A stretch of 42,343 nucleotides of DNA from Paenibacillus montaniterrae (GCF_018403185.1 NZ_BOSE01000018.1:1-42343), one strand, 5' to 3'. Shown: positions 14,283 to 23,798, numbered from the stretch's first letter. Notes: a model not told the origin generated them from the sequence alone. Made by a program: numbers and translations.

Positions 14283-17200
14283 TTATTGCTTTTGTGCTCT
14301 TCTCTTGCCAAGCAGCAGCATTGCTACAAGAAGCAAGCCGCTTCCTACAAACAACCAAATCATCGTAGAGATCGAATCGCCTGTTTTCGGCAATTGATTC
14401 GAAACGCCACCTGCATTAGCTCCGGTGCCATTGTTGCCTTCTGCACCGCTATTCAGACCTGGCATAGTACCGCCAATGCCTGAATCGCTATCTCCAGATC
14501 CATTATCGGAGTCTTCTCCGTTATCTGATCCATTACCACCTGGAATTACACTACCCTCTCCAGTATTTTGTGTCGGTTCTGGAGTAGGTTCCGGTGTTGG
14601 CTCTGGTGTTGATGTTGGTTCTGGTGTATTTGCTCCCGTTGTCGGCTCTGGTGTCGCACTTGGCGTTGGTGCTGGTGTCGGCACTGGCGTTGGTGCTGGT
14701 GTCGGCACTGGCGTTGGTGCTGGTGTCGGCACTGGCGTTGGTGCTGGTGTCGGCACTGGCGTTGGTGCTGGTGTCGGCTCCGGTGTTGGTGCTGGTGTCG
14801 GCTCCGGTGTTGGTACTGGTGTCGGTTCCGGTGTTGGTGCTGGTGTCGGCTCCGGTGTTGGTGCTGGTGTCGGCTCCGGTGTTGGTGCTGGTGTCGGTTC
14901 CGGTGTTGGTACTGGTGTCGGCTCCGGCGTTGGTACTGGTGTCGGCTCCGGCGTTGGTACTGGTGTCGGCTCCGGCGTTGGTGTCGGTGTCGGTTCCGGC
15001 GTTGGTGTCGGCTCCGGCGTTGGTGTCGGTGTCGGTTCCGGCGTTGGTGTCGGCTCCGGCGTTGGTGTCGGTTCCGGTGTTGGTGTCGGCTCCGGCGTTG
15101 GTGTCGGTGTCGGTTCCGGTGTCGGCTCCGGTGTTGGTGTCGGTGTCGGCTCCGGTGTTGGTGTCGGCTCCGGTGTTGGTGTCGGTGTCGGTTCCGGTGT
15201 TGGTGTCGGTTCCGGTGTTGGTGTCGGTTCCGGCGTTGGTGTTGGTGTCGGCGTTGGTGTTGGTGTCGGCTTCACCAAAGCTTTACAATCATCAACAACA
15301 GTAATTTCTCCTAAAACATCTGCACCTTCAAACACTTTGTATACACCTGGTGCCACTGTATAAGGAATGACTGTCTCGCCATTCTCATGTGTTATGCCCG
15401 ATGCGATTACTTTACCAGCTCCATCTCTAATTTCGAAAGATACTCCTGCTCTTGGAATACCCTTCTCATCTTGAATAGTTAAAGTAAATACTGGGCAAGC
15501 ATTGACTGGAACTTGAACTGCAGCACTACATTCTCCTTCAACATAGCTTACATCGATAGTGCCAAGCACAATTCCAGATTCATTTAATACAGTGTATGTC
15601 ACACCTTCTTGTAGCTTCGTCTTATCGCTAAACACGATTTGACCGTCAACATTTGTTACCCCTGACTCAATGATTTCACCTGCATCATCTACAATCGTCA
15701 CTTTGACATCTGCTCCAACAGGAGTAGAATCGCTGTTATTCACTGTTAAAATAAAGCTTGGGCAGGCTTTGACAGGGATTTTAACGGTTGCGCCACATTC
15801 ACCGTCAGTATAGCTTACTGTAATGGTACCGAGCACAACTTCTGACTCATCTAGTACAGTGTACGTTACACCATGTTTGAGCTTCGTGCCATCAAATACA
15901 ATTTGACCATTAGCATTAGTAATATCTGTGGTAACTAATGCACCATTCTCATCAACAATCTTTACATTGAAGCCTTCTCCAACAGGATTTGAATCACTGT
16001 CGTTAACTGTTAATGTGAAGGTTGGGCAGATATTTCCAGGAATTTGAACAGAATCACTACAGTTTTCATTCGTATAGCTAACTGTAATGTCACCAAGCTT
16101 AACTCCTGCTTCATTAAATACAGAATATGTTTCATTTTGCTGAAGTATCGTTTTATCACTGAATACGATCTGGCCGTTAGCGTTTGTAGCTTCTGTTGCT
16201 ACTTCTTCACCTACTTGATTAACAATCGTCACGTTAACATTTTCTCCAACAGGAATACCTTCACTGTTATTCACTGTTAGCGTAAAGGTTGGACAAGCAT
16301 TTTTAATTACAGTACCTTTACAGTCATTTGTATAAGTGACCTTAACATTGCCAATCAATTCACCTGCAGTACCATCTTCATTTACTTCATGAACAGTAAC
16401 TGTACCTGGCGTATAGTTTTCAGGCAATTTGATCTTACCATCTGTGTCCGTAACACGAGGAACTTCATTACCTTCGCTGTCTTTCACGATAACTTCCGTG
16501 TTAGCTTTAGGCGTTGTACCATCTGGTGAGATCACCGTAATTTCGAATACTTTACATATACGTGGAATAGACACTTCGTCTTGACAGTTTCCGGTATACG
16601 ATACATTAATAATGCCTAAATCTTTTTCATTTAAAGCACCTGAGTTAATTGTCACTCGGTACTCTCCTGGGGCAACATCAGACGGTAATGTAACTTTACC
16701 TTCAGAGCCAACAGTATATGTTCCACCTGCTCCAGTATTCGTATTTGTAATAGTCACTTCCGTACCTTCTGCTGCTAGCAAATCATCTTCATCCTTCACT
16801 GTAAAGACAAAGCTATCGCATGCACGTAGAGGCTGAACAATTGCTTCACATTCTGGACCTACTTCAAACTCACCTAATTTTGCTTCACCTAGATAAACCT
16901 CGTATTCGCCAGGAAGGAGATTATCTAATGCTACTTTACCATTCGCATCTGTTGTAACAGGTAGCTCTTTAGTTGAATCGTCTTTATCAACAACTCTTAT
17001 TTGTGTATCAGCTAGAGCTCTGCCGTCTGCATCTTTAACCGTTAAGTTAAATGTTTCACATACACGCGATACATCCAAAGTAGCTTCGCAATTAATCTTA
17101 TAGCTAACGACAACTACTCCTAAATACTGGTTGCCCTCATACAGCTTATAAGTACCTGCTGGTAGTAGATTTTTGCCATTCTCTACTATAGGCGAAATTT

Positions 17201-20200
17201 CAAACTTGCCATCTTCACCTGTTGTTTCAGTAGCAACTATGTTGTTAGCTGAATCCTTTAATGTTACTTCTACATCAGGACGAGGATCGCCATTTTCTGT
17301 TACTACCGAAATCTTAAAGGTTTCACACAAAGGTAACGGCTGTACCTCACCTTGGCAATTGCCACTAGTGTAATCTACGTTCACAGTTCCGAGTACTCTA
17401 CCGTCTGCTTTTACAGTGTACTCACCCTTCATCACATAATTGACTGAAGTACCTGGACGGTTAATGTCTGCAACTTGACCTGCATCATTAGTAGTACCTT
17501 TGTAAACGACTTTACCTTCACTATCTTCCAACTGAATTTCCTTTTTGGCTTCAGGTTCCCCATCAACATTTTTTACTGTTAATGTGAAGGATGGACAGGC
17601 ATTTGATACATCCACATCTTCGATGTTGGTGATCTCATAAGGCTCTCCACCATCAAGCATATCGATTTTTTCATCCATCGTAATATTAATGTCCCCAACC
17701 GGAAGATAGCCTTCAAGCGTCGTTACCTCTTTCAGGATATACTTACCGTAGCGAACCTGTTCAAATGTTAGTGTACCGTTTGCGTCAGTCGTAGCTTCAT
17801 CCAGTTTAATCGTGCCGGACTTATTCCAAAGCTCGAATTTAACTCCTTCTAGCACTTCACGTCCGCTTTCTAAAGGATTAACACCGAACTTTTTCAATTG
17901 CAGTTCGCCTTTTGTTCCTGAAGCTCCCGTATCCGATTCGCTATACTTAAATTGTTTTAGATCGCTACCCTCTGCGCTTGTGCCTGCACTAGCAGCGCCT
18001 TCATAGTTGATTGAGGCTTTATTGGATACTGGTTCACCAGTGTTTCCATCACCCAAGAAGAAGGTAGAGTACTTGATGATATAGCCTTTTCCACCATTTC
18101 CATCCAAATTATTCAAATTACCTAAATCCAAACTAAAGCTACCATCAGAATTTAGCGTAATTGAGTCAGGATCAATTTTTTCTTCATCTCCAACAGTTCT
18201 TGACGTTCCACCTGTATCCAACTTAATCTCTTGCTTTTTGAACGTATTTGTTAATACTTTTTGGTTGGGCGATGGTGTGTCAGTCAATGTAATGTTACCT
18301 AGCTTTGAGTTGGAAGCATTTACGGTTACTGTCCAATTAATTAAATCATCCACTGGACGAGCTTCCGCAGATTTTGTAATAAGCTCATTGGCACGGCTGC
18401 TAATATTTGCTGTTGCATCATACGTATAACTTCCACCATGTGCTGTAGTAAATACGGCTCTGTTTGTATACTGTGTAGCCTTTCCTTCCTCAGGCTGACC
18501 ATAAATATCATCAGAGTCCTTAGATTTGTACTCAATCAGGTAAGCTTCATTGTTTTCGCTAGCAGTCAGTCCTGCAAATGTAATTACAAAGCCTGTAACC
18601 TTACCATCTATTAGCGTTTGTGCAACTGACCATTTGTCGCTATCTAGTGGATTACTCTCATCTTTAGTCCCGTTCTCAGACGTTAGGTTCAATTTAAAAA
18701 TTTTAATTTGATCCTTTAATTCGCTGCCCTCAGGAACAGGAATATAATGACCAGCACCTAAAGTATCCGTTACAGTTGCACCGTTAATATCCTGCTTATT
18801 GATATTAACAGCTACACGCCAAGAAAACTCCTGGGTATTATTGTTAACATCTACTCGCTTGTAACCATTGTTAGTAGTCGTTGTAGCTGGTGTATACTTT
18901 TCTGATTTATTAAGTGCTTTATTACCCAAATCTACAAGACCATCCCATGTTGCATCAGCTGTATTGATATACTCTCTTGCAACACCACCATTTGGCTTGA
19001 TGTCGAACTTGGTTTTGTAACGAATGATTATCTCAGATCCTGCTGGAATAGGATCTGTAAATGTGATCTTAAAGTCTTCATCACCAATAGCAGATGGGCT
19101 AGTACCTGCCTTGTTAGTTATAGTAGCAGATGCGGGTACTCCTTTGAATAAAGCTGTGTCGCTTGCACTCCATTGTGTTAACGTATGCTTTAAATCATCG
19201 TTAATCTGCCGTTGAGTCGTTGTAAACTCATCTTCAATAACGAAATTTTTCAACTCTTTTTCAGCATTAATCGTCAATTCCCATGTAATCGTTTTGTTTA
19301 CATAGTCAATGGTGCTACGGGATTTTTTGAAGATGTCTGGTTTAAGTTCAACTTGCGCTGAATCTGAGCCACCGTCTCCTCTCGTTACAGTGTTCGTAAT
19401 TGTACCGCTATTCGAATCTGTAACAAACTCATCCTCAAGCACTGTATCGTACTCGATTAGATAAGCGGATGTAACTCTTCCATCTTTGGCGTCTTTGCTG
19501 AAATCAAGCTTAAAGCTATAGTCGTTATCCTCGACTAAATCATAATGCTCGCCTTGATTTAACTCTTCAGGAGGCCCTGAAACTGATTGACCATCAAAAG
19601 ATAGAGTTACACGATAGACCTTTAAGCTGGAATAATCAATTGAATGTTTTCCAGTTGTATCTGAAGTCTCCAAGGAATCTGTCAATGTTGCTTTATCAGC
19701 AGCAATTTTTTGACCTAGCCAGTTATACTTGATTGTCCAGCTTGAATTGTACTTATCTCCTGTTCTACTTTTCTCCAAGGGAGTACCGTACCGAACAGTT
19801 TGACTTGCATCTACCTTCGTATTCGCTGGAATTCCATCTCCAGTCAAAGTAGCTGTATTACGGTAAGTTTCGTACTCATTCTCTGGATCTGCAGTTACTA
19901 TCGTGTTGTACGTTACTTTGTAGGCATAATAGCCATCCTCGAAATTAATCGGAAACTCACTGGCACTTTCTGTCGACACTGGAGCGCCCGGATTGCTTGT
20001 ATCAATGCCATTCAAGCCAATCTTATACTGCTCTAAAGTAATCACACCGTCTAGTGCAAGTTTCTCATCAATAACGTCATTAAGAGATGCACCTTTCAGC
20101 TCTTGACCAGCCGTGTTTACCCAGATCGTCCACGGAATGGTTACTGTACCTGAAGCATCCCGCTCAATAGCTCCCGCGCTTTTCGTTAGCAAGCTGCCGC

Positions 20201-20855
20201 TCCCACCTGGAGCAAAAATAAACGGAAGCTCCACATTCGTCGATCCTACCACAGGAATAACTAGAGTTTGCTCCAACGTGTCTTCACTTGCAAAGTTGCC
20301 AAACTTCGCTTCAAACACGAAGAAAATTGTACCAATTGATCCTTCCTCTAGCTCGCTATCCAGTGTCACTGTTACAGTTTTAGAGTTCTCATCATAGGTG
20401 GAGTGATAAGCCAACCAGCCTTCAGTATCATCTAGATCCCTTGTTTGATTAAATGAGCCTTTATCATGCTCCACAATCATATGATCAGGCATCTGGAAGG
20501 TGAAGGTAGAGCCTATTCCGTAATCTTGAGTAGGATTTACAGCAAAATCATACTTTAGATAAACGGTATCACCTTTTTTAGGCTTAGGACCTGTGTAATT
20601 TTTCAGATCTTCAACGTCTGCGATCTCCTTAGCATTTCGATCAAAAAGACGCAGATTTGCAAATGACATTGTTACATCCTTTTGTAATGCATCTTGCGCA
20701 GCATCAGTCGGGCTTGTGCTTTCGGATGTGCCTTCTGTTTCACTCGCAGCTGGCGGTGCAGATGGAAGTTCATTTTCTGCAAACGCCGTAAGCGGGGTAA
20801 ACATAACTTGAAGCACTAAAAGCACAGCAAGTATTGCAGTATTGATTCTTTTCAT
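14283..20855 (-). CDS. Giant LPXTG cell-wall-anchored adhesin-like protein
   Basis: 2190 residues. Signal peptide (about 1-26, ending AFA), then a large N-terminal region of adhesin-like beta domains resembling collagen-binding / Cna-type modules, several with the pattern SWTIKYNW, ITWELTIN, FSWRVAVN or INWTVTVN. Next is one SpaA/Cna-B-like domain (LQLKKFGVNPLESGREV to GYLPVGDINITM). Nine modules of about 85-95 residues follow, each opening with a motif like CPSFTLTV and closing with one like VSYTNENC. Then come a Pro/Thr-rich stalk of roughly 230 residues, a Gly/Ser/Asn/Asp-rich linker, and a sorting signal LPKTGD with hydrophobic helix and KRRAQKQ tail. Function: surface attachment, inferred. 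AAGGAGAG precedes the ATG. A long structured leader lies upstream and srtB downstream. Confidence 0.9.
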   Translation of the reverse strand: MKRINTAILAVLLVLQVMFTPLTAFAENELPSAPPAASETEGTSESTSPTDAAQDALQKDVTMSFANLRLFDRNAKEIADVEDLKNYTGPKPKKGDTVYLKYDFAVNPTQDYGIGSTFTFQMPDHMIVEHDKGSFNQTRDLDDTEGWLAYHSTYDENSKTVTVTLDSELEEGSIGTIFFVFEAKFGNFASEDTLEQTLVIPVVGSTNVELPFIFAPGGSGSLLTKSAGAIERDASGTVTIPWTIWVNTAGQELKGASLNDVIDEKLALDGVITLEQYKIGLNGIDTSNPGAPVSTESASEFPINFEDGYYAYKVTYNTIVTADPENEYETYRNTATLTGDGIPANTKVDASQTVRYGTPLEKSRTGDKYNSSWTIKYNWLGQKIAADKATLTDSLETSDTTGKHSIDYSSLKVYRVTLSFDGQSVSGPPEELNQGEHYDLVEDNDYSFKLDFSKDAKDGRVTSAYLIEYDTVLEDEFVTDSNSGTITNTVTRGDGGSDSAQVELKPDIFKKSRSTIDYVNKTITWELTINAEKELKNFVIEDEFTTTQRQINDDLKHTLTQWSASDTALFKGVPASATITNKAGTSPSAIGDEDFKITFTDPIPAGSEIIIRYKTKFDIKPNGGVAREYINTADATWDGLVDLGNKALNKSEKYTPATTTTNNGYKRVDVNNNTQEFSWRVAVNINKQDINGATVTDTLGAGHYIPVPEGSELKDQIKIFKLNLTSENGTKDESNPLDSDKWSVAQTLIDGKVTGFVITFAGLTASENNEAYLIEYKSKDSDDIYGQPEEGKATQYTNRAVFTTAHGGSYTYDATANISSRANELITKSAEARPVDDLINWTVTVNASNSKLGNITLTDTPSPNQKVLTNTFKKQEIKLDTGGTSRTVGDEEKIDPDSITLNSDGSFSLDLGNLNNLDGNGGKGYIIKYSTFFLGDGNTGEPVSNKASINYEGAASAGTSAEGSDLKQFKYSESDTGASGTKGELQLKKFGVNPLESGREVLEGVKFELWNKSGTIKLDEATTDANGTLTFEQVRYGKYILKEVTTLEGYLPVGDINITMDEKIDMLDGGEPYEITNIEDVDVSNACPSFTLTVKNVDGEPEAKKEIQLEDSEGKVVYKGTTNDAGQVADINRPGTSVNYVMKGEYTVKADGRVLGTVNVDYTSGNCQGEVQPLPLCETFKISVVTENGDPRPDVEVTLKDSANNIVATETTGEDGKFEISPIVENGKNLLPAGTYKLYEGNQYLGVVVVSYKINCEATLDVSRVCETFNLTVKDADGRALADTQIRVVDKDDSTKELPVTTDANGKVALDNLLPGEYEVYLGEAKLGEFEVGPECEAIVQPLRACDSFVFTVKDEDDLLAAEGTEVTITNTNTGAGGTYTVGSEGKVTLPSDVAPGEYRVTINSGALNEKDLGIINVSYTGNCQDEVSIPRICKVFEITVISPDGTTPKANTEVIVKDSEGNEVPRVTDTDGKIKLPENYTPGTVTVHEVNEDGTAGELIGNVKVTYTNDCKGTVIKNACPTFTLTVNNSEGIPVGENVNVTIVNQVGEEVATEATNANGQIVFSDKTILQQNETYSVFNEAGVKLGDITVSYTNENCSDSVQIPGNICPTFTLTVNDSDSNPVGEGFNVKIVDENGALVTTDITNANGQIVFDGTKLKHGVTYTVLDESEVVLGTITVSYTDGECGATVKIPVKACPSFILTVNNSDSTPVGADVKVTIVDDAGEIIESGVTNVDGQIVFSDKTKLQEGVTYTVLNESGIVLGTIDVSYVEGECSAAVQVPVNACPVFTLTIQDEKGIPRAGVSFEIRDGAGKVIASGITHENGETVIPYTVAPGVYKVFEGADVLGEITVVDDCKALVKPTPTPTPTPTPTPEPTPTPEPTPTPEPTPTPTPEPTPTPEPTPTPTPEPTPEPTPTPTPEPTPTPEPTPTPEPTPTPEPTPTPTPEPTPTPEPTPTPTPEPTPVPTPEPTPVPTPEPTPVPTPEPTPAPTPEPTPAPTPEPTPAPTPEPTPVPTPEPTPAPTPEPTPAPTPVPTPAPTPVPTPAPTPVPTPAPTPVPTPAPTPSATPEPTTGANTPEPTSTPEPTPEPTPEPTQNTGEGSVIPGGNGSDNGEDSDNGSGDSDSGIGGTMPGLNSGAEGNNGTGANAGGVSNQLPKTGDSISTMIWLFVGSGLLLVAMLLLGKRRAQKQ
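14575..15273 (-). repeat. Pro/Thr stalk repeat tract
   Basis: About 700 bp of hexanucleotide-based repeats coding for TPEPTP, TPVPTP and TPAPTP. Higher-order 24-bp units are visible, e.g. four near-perfect copies at about 14668-14763 coding APTPVPTP. Because every unit is a multiple of 6 bp, copy-number change keeps the frame. The opposite strand is also open in several frames, an artefact of composition. Confidence 0.9.
15283..17605 (-). repeat. Nine cysteine-bracketed modules in the LPXTG protein
   Basis: Nine homologous coding modules, each with one Cys near its start (ACPSF, LCETF, VCETF, ACDSF, ICKVF, ACPTF, ICPTF, ACPSF, ACPVF) and one at its end (GNC, INC, PEC, GNC, NDC, ENC, GEC, GEC, DDC). 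The spacing suggests one disulfide per module, or bonds between neighbours. The last four modules are the most alike, as expected from recent duplication. Confidence 0.8.
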
Positions 20856-20879
20856 CCTTCTCTCCTTTTCTTGGTTTAG

Positions 20880-20968
20880 AGAGAGGACACCTTACATTTG
20901 CTGACGAACGCAGCCTGTTCACTCTGGAAGGGCTGCAGCAAACATTAGGCTAGCCTCTCTACTTCCAG
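20880..20968 (-). promoter_or_regulatory. Structured 5' leader with possible pseudoknot, LPXTG gene
   Basis: Just before the start codon region the minus-strand transcript can form nested stems 20954-20960 with 20880-20886 (7 bp), 20936-20942 with 20897-20903 (7 bp) and 20931-20935 with 20911-20915 (5 bp). In addition 20962-20968 (CTGGAAG in RNA sense) is perfectly complementary to 20924-20930 in the apical loop, which would give a pseudoknot. I do not recognise a known riboswitch class. The outer stem ends about 24 bases before the ATG, close to the ribosome binding site. Confidence 0.55.
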
Positions 20969-21002
20969 TGTGTTATTGCATGTGAGTTGCATACATTTTC
21001 GC

Positions 21003-21111
21003 CTTTGAAGGGACATGAAGACAAGCAATCATGCAAGTCAAACATGGAGCGGTTATGTAATCGCAACTTCCTTAACGAGCCACTGACTATTTGTCTCACC
21101 TCCCTTCAAAG
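21003..21111 (-). promoter_or_regulatory. 109-nt long-range dyad in the LPXTG leader
   Basis: A perfect 11-bp pairing, CTTTGAAGGGA (21003-21013) with TCCCTTCAAAG (21101-21111), encloses AGACAA/TTGTCT (21019-21024 with 21091-21096), AGTCA/TGACT (21036-21040 with 21084-21088) and an apical GCGGTTA/TAATCGC hairpin (21049-21064). The order of nested stems suggests one folded RNA domain upstream of the pseudoknot region. Family unknown. Confidence 0.5.
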
Positions 21112-21145
21112 TCATGGCTCTCCCATTTTTTGTGATTTTTATTTC

Positions 21146-21151
21146 AGTATA
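21146..21151 (-). promoter_or_regulatory. Possible -10 box of the LPXTG gene
   Basis: TATACT on the minus strand. No good -35 lies at 17 bp, so this is tentative. A start here would give a 5' leader of about 280 nt covering both structured regions. Confidence 0.3.
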
Positions 21152-21240
21152 GTTAAAAGAACTAAAAAATTTCTGAACAAATGATGGCTGCCACGACCAA
21201 TCCAACGTTCAAAATATATTAATTTTTTGTAAATCAAACA

Positions 21241-21285
21241 AAGCAGGCAGCTCACCATCGCACTGCGACAATGAGCTGCCTGCTT
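21241..21285 (-). terminator. Terminator of the ABC importer operon
   Basis: A perfect 14-bp stem pairs AAGCAGGCAGCTCA (21241-21254) with TGAGCTGCCTGCTT (21272-21285), followed on the minus strand by TTTGTTTGATTT. It lies about 50 bp after the permease stop codon. Confidence 0.88.
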
Positions 21286-21337
21286 AAAGCCTACTACAAA
21301 TTCAGCATATACTTATTAATCCGCTATACCCTAACTA

Positions 21338-22309
21338 CTAACGCTGCATCGCTTTTTTGCTGAAAGCGACCGCCAATATAATAATTAAGCCTTTGACAAC
21401 GTTTTGCTGGCTGACATCAAGTCCCATAATAATTAAGCCGTTGTTAATCATCCCGATCATAAGCGAGCCGATGACACTGCCCACTACGGTCGCCGTACCG
21501 CCAAACAGACTTGTTCCGCCAAGAATAACTGCAGCGATAACCGACATTTCATCGCCTTCACCGAAGGTGTAGCGTCCTGAGCTCATTCGTCCAGCGTACA
21601 GCATGCCCGCTAAAGCTGCCGCTGCACCTGAAGAGGTCATAACCCAAAGCTTGACGCGGTTGATGTTAATCCCCGTAAAGCGGGCAGCATTTTCGTTGCC
21701 GCCTGTTGCTAATGTTTTTCTGCCGAATGGAGCCTTCTTCAATATAAAATGCCCAATAATTGCGATAGCCAGCATCCAGAACAACAGAATCGGAATGCCG
21801 CCGATGCTGCCGCCGCCAAATATAAAATTGAACGAATCGTTCAAAATCGGAACAGGCGCGGTATGGGTAATCCACATAGCAGCACCACTAATAATGATCA
21901 TCATGCCGAGTGTGACGAGGAAGGACGGTATGCTTAATCTAGTAATCAGCATACCATTAATAAATCCGATCACAACACCAGTAGCCAAGCCGATTAAAGC
22001 ACTGAATACGATCGGGATGCCCGCTTGTATGCTCAGCGCGCAGGTCAAGGAAGATAAGGCCGCGATCGAACCGATCGACAGGTCGATTTGTGCTGCACCA
22101 ATAACAAATGTCATCGCTACAGCCATAATTGCAATAATTGCAGTCTGTCTAATAATATTCAGCAAATTTCCTGTTGTTAAAAAGCCTTGGTCATGCAGCG
22201 TTACGGCGAAAAAGATAAAGACCACCACAAACGCAATGTAAACCATATATTTGCGCCAGTCTATCGTCAGCAGCTTGCTGCCAGATGAATTAGAAGCTTT
22301 GGATTGCAT
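21338..22309 (-). CDS. CUT2-family sugar ABC transporter permease
   Basis: 323 residues, RbsC-like. It forms the membrane channel of an importer for monosaccharides or similar compounds. Many hydrophobic helices are present, with the family signature around VGSVIGSLMIGMINNGLIIMG near the C-terminus, AAQIDLSIGSIAALS in the first third and AVILGGTSLFGG. The start (ATG at 22309) lies behind GAGGAGG and overlaps the ATPase gene end by 20 bp, so the two are coupled. It is the last gene of the operon. The substrate is set by the binding protein and cannot be read from this subunit. Confidence 0.92.
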   Translation of the reverse strand: MQSKASNSSGSKLLTIDWRKYMVYIAFVVVFIFFAVTLHDQGFLTTGNLLNIIRQTAIIAIMAVAMTFVIGAAQIDLSIGSIAALSSLTCALSIQAGIPIVFSALIGLATGVVIGFINGMLITRLSIPSFLVTLGMMIIISGAAMWITHTAPVPILNDSFNFIFGGGSIGGIPILLFWMLAIAIIGHFILKKAPFGRKTLATGGNENAARFTGININRVKLWVMTSSGAAAALAGMLYAGRMSSGRYTFGEGDEMSVIAAVILGGTSLFGGTATVVGSVIGSLMIGMINNGLIIMGLDVSQQNVVKGLIIILAVAFSKKAMQR

Positions 22310-23798
22310 GCTCTAGCGCCTCCTCTGAAGTAATATTTTGTCGTTGATGCTCGGCGGTGATTTCACCCTTTTGCATAATAAGAATTTTATCGCTCACAGC
22401 AAGCAGCTCAACCAGCTCTGATGAAATGACCAGCACTGCCTTGCCTGAATTCGCAAATTCGCGAATGATTTTTACAATTTCTATTTTGGCGTTAATATCG
22501 ACTCCAATTGTCGGCTCGTCCAAAATGAGAATATCGGGATTGGTCGCCAGCCATTTGGCAATTACGATTTTTTGCTGGTTGCCGCCAGACAGCAGTCCGC
22601 TTAGCTTGTAAATGTTGTCCGTTTTAATTGACAGCTTGTCTACATATTGATGTGCAATCTCATTGCTTGCCTTGCTGCTGACAAATAAGCCTTTCGTTAG
22701 TGCCGGCAGTATGGAAAGCGCGATGTTGTCACGCACGCTGTGCTCAAGCACAAGCCCTTGGGTACGGCGGTCCTCCGGTACTAAGGCGATGCCTGCCTTG
22801 ATTGCATCCTGTGGACTGCTTATCCGCTTGCGCTGTCCACGCACATAAATTTCCCCCTGCTGATAAGGGTCAAGTCCAAACAAGCCGCGCGCCAGCTCCG
22901 TACGACCGCTGCCCATCAAGCCAGCAAGACCGATAATTTCCCCAGGCTTGATTTCAAAGCTGACATTTTTCACTCGTGAGCCAATCGTTAAATTTTTTAC
23001 CTGGAACAATGGCGGAGCGGTGACATCATAAGAGCGCTCTACCCATTGAAATGCTTCTCCGACACGATTGCCGACAATATGCTCGATCAGTTGCTCCATC
23101 TCGATTTCGGAGGTTTTGGCTGTGATGCAGTTTTTTCCGTCGCGCAGCACCGTTACGCGATCGCATACTCGAAAAATTTCATCCATCCGATGTGAAATAT
23201 AAATAATCGCGATTCCTTTAGCCTTCAGCCTGTCCATCAGCTGAAACAACAGCTCCGTTTCGATTTTCGTCAAGGATGAGGTTGGCTCGTCCATAATTAA
23301 TATTTTCGTGTCAACCGTTAGCGCCTTGGCGATCTCGGTAATTTGCCAGTAGCCGACACCAAGCTTGCCAACCTCGCAATCCGGATCTATATCGATTTGC
23401 AAGTCTTGCAGAATCGACTTCGTTTGCAGCGCAATTTTTCTTTGGTCAATTAGCCCAAGCTTAGTTCTCGGCTCCTTGTTCAAATATACGTTTTCAGCCA
23501 CTGTGAGCGTCGGAACTAAAGAAAACTCCTGGAATATCATCGAGATGCCATGCTCGTTAGCTCGTTGTGTGCTGTCTATTTTAACTGGCTTGCCGTCTAT
23601 TGTGATCTCGCCTTCATCCAGCTGGTATACACCCGTCAATATTTTCATTAGTGTGGATTTGCCCGCACCATTTCCGCCCATTAATGCATGGATTTCTCCA
23701 GCCTGCAGTTCAAAATCTACTTGATGCAGAACGCCTACTCCGTTAAAGCTTTTCGATATATTCGACATCTGCAGCACTGCTTGAGTCACGCTGTTCAC
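22290..23798 (-). CDS. CUT2-family sugar ABC transporter ATPase
   Basis: 502 residues, RbsA/MglA-like with two fused nucleotide-binding domains. The first has Walker A GGNGAGKST (about 41-49) and Walker B LIMDEPTSSL, with a variant signature LGVGYWQ in place of LSGGQ. The second has the degenerate Walker A GLMGSGRTE typical of the family, signature LSGGNQQK and Walker B LILDEPTIGVD. It powers the permease encoded next. The start is GTG at 23798 or the GTG four codons later. It lies about 100 bp after the dehydrogenase gene on the same strand. Confidence 0.93.
   Translation of the reverse strand: MNSVTQAVLQMSNISKSFNGVGVLHQVDFELQAGEIHALMGGNGAGKSTLMKILTGVYQLDEGEITIDGKPVKIDSTQRANEHGISMIFQEFSLVPTLTVAENVYLNKEPRTKLGLIDQRKIALQTKSILQDLQIDIDPDCEVGKLGVGYWQITEIAKALTVDTKILIMDEPTSSLTKIETELLFQLMDRLKAKGIAIIYISHRMDEIFRVCDRVTVLRDGKNCITAKTSEIEMEQLIEHIVGNRVGEAFQWVERSYDVTAPPLFQVKNLTIGSRVKNVSFEIKPGEIIGLAGLMGSGRTELARGLFGLDPYQQGEIYVRGQRKRISSPQDAIKAGIALVPEDRRTQGLVLEHSVRDNIALSILPALTKGLFVSSKASNEIAHQYVDKLSIKTDNIYKLSGLLSGGNQQKIVIAKWLATNPDILILDEPTIGVDINAKIEIVKIIREFANSGKAVLVISSELVELLAVSDKILIMQKGEITAEHQRQNITSEEALEHAIQSF

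Noticed and set aside
14425..15363. Long rightward open frames rich in Gly-Val-Ser or Leu-Val across the stalk region
   Set aside because: They are the antisense of the Pro/Thr repeat tract of the LPXTG gene; composition keeps several frames open and no ribosome binding site or recognised domain is present.
20856..21140. Known riboswitch (c-di-GMP, cobalamin, lysine, T-box, glmS) in the LPXTG leader
   Set aside because: None of the conserved core motifs of these classes could be found; only generic stems are visible, so no class is claimed.
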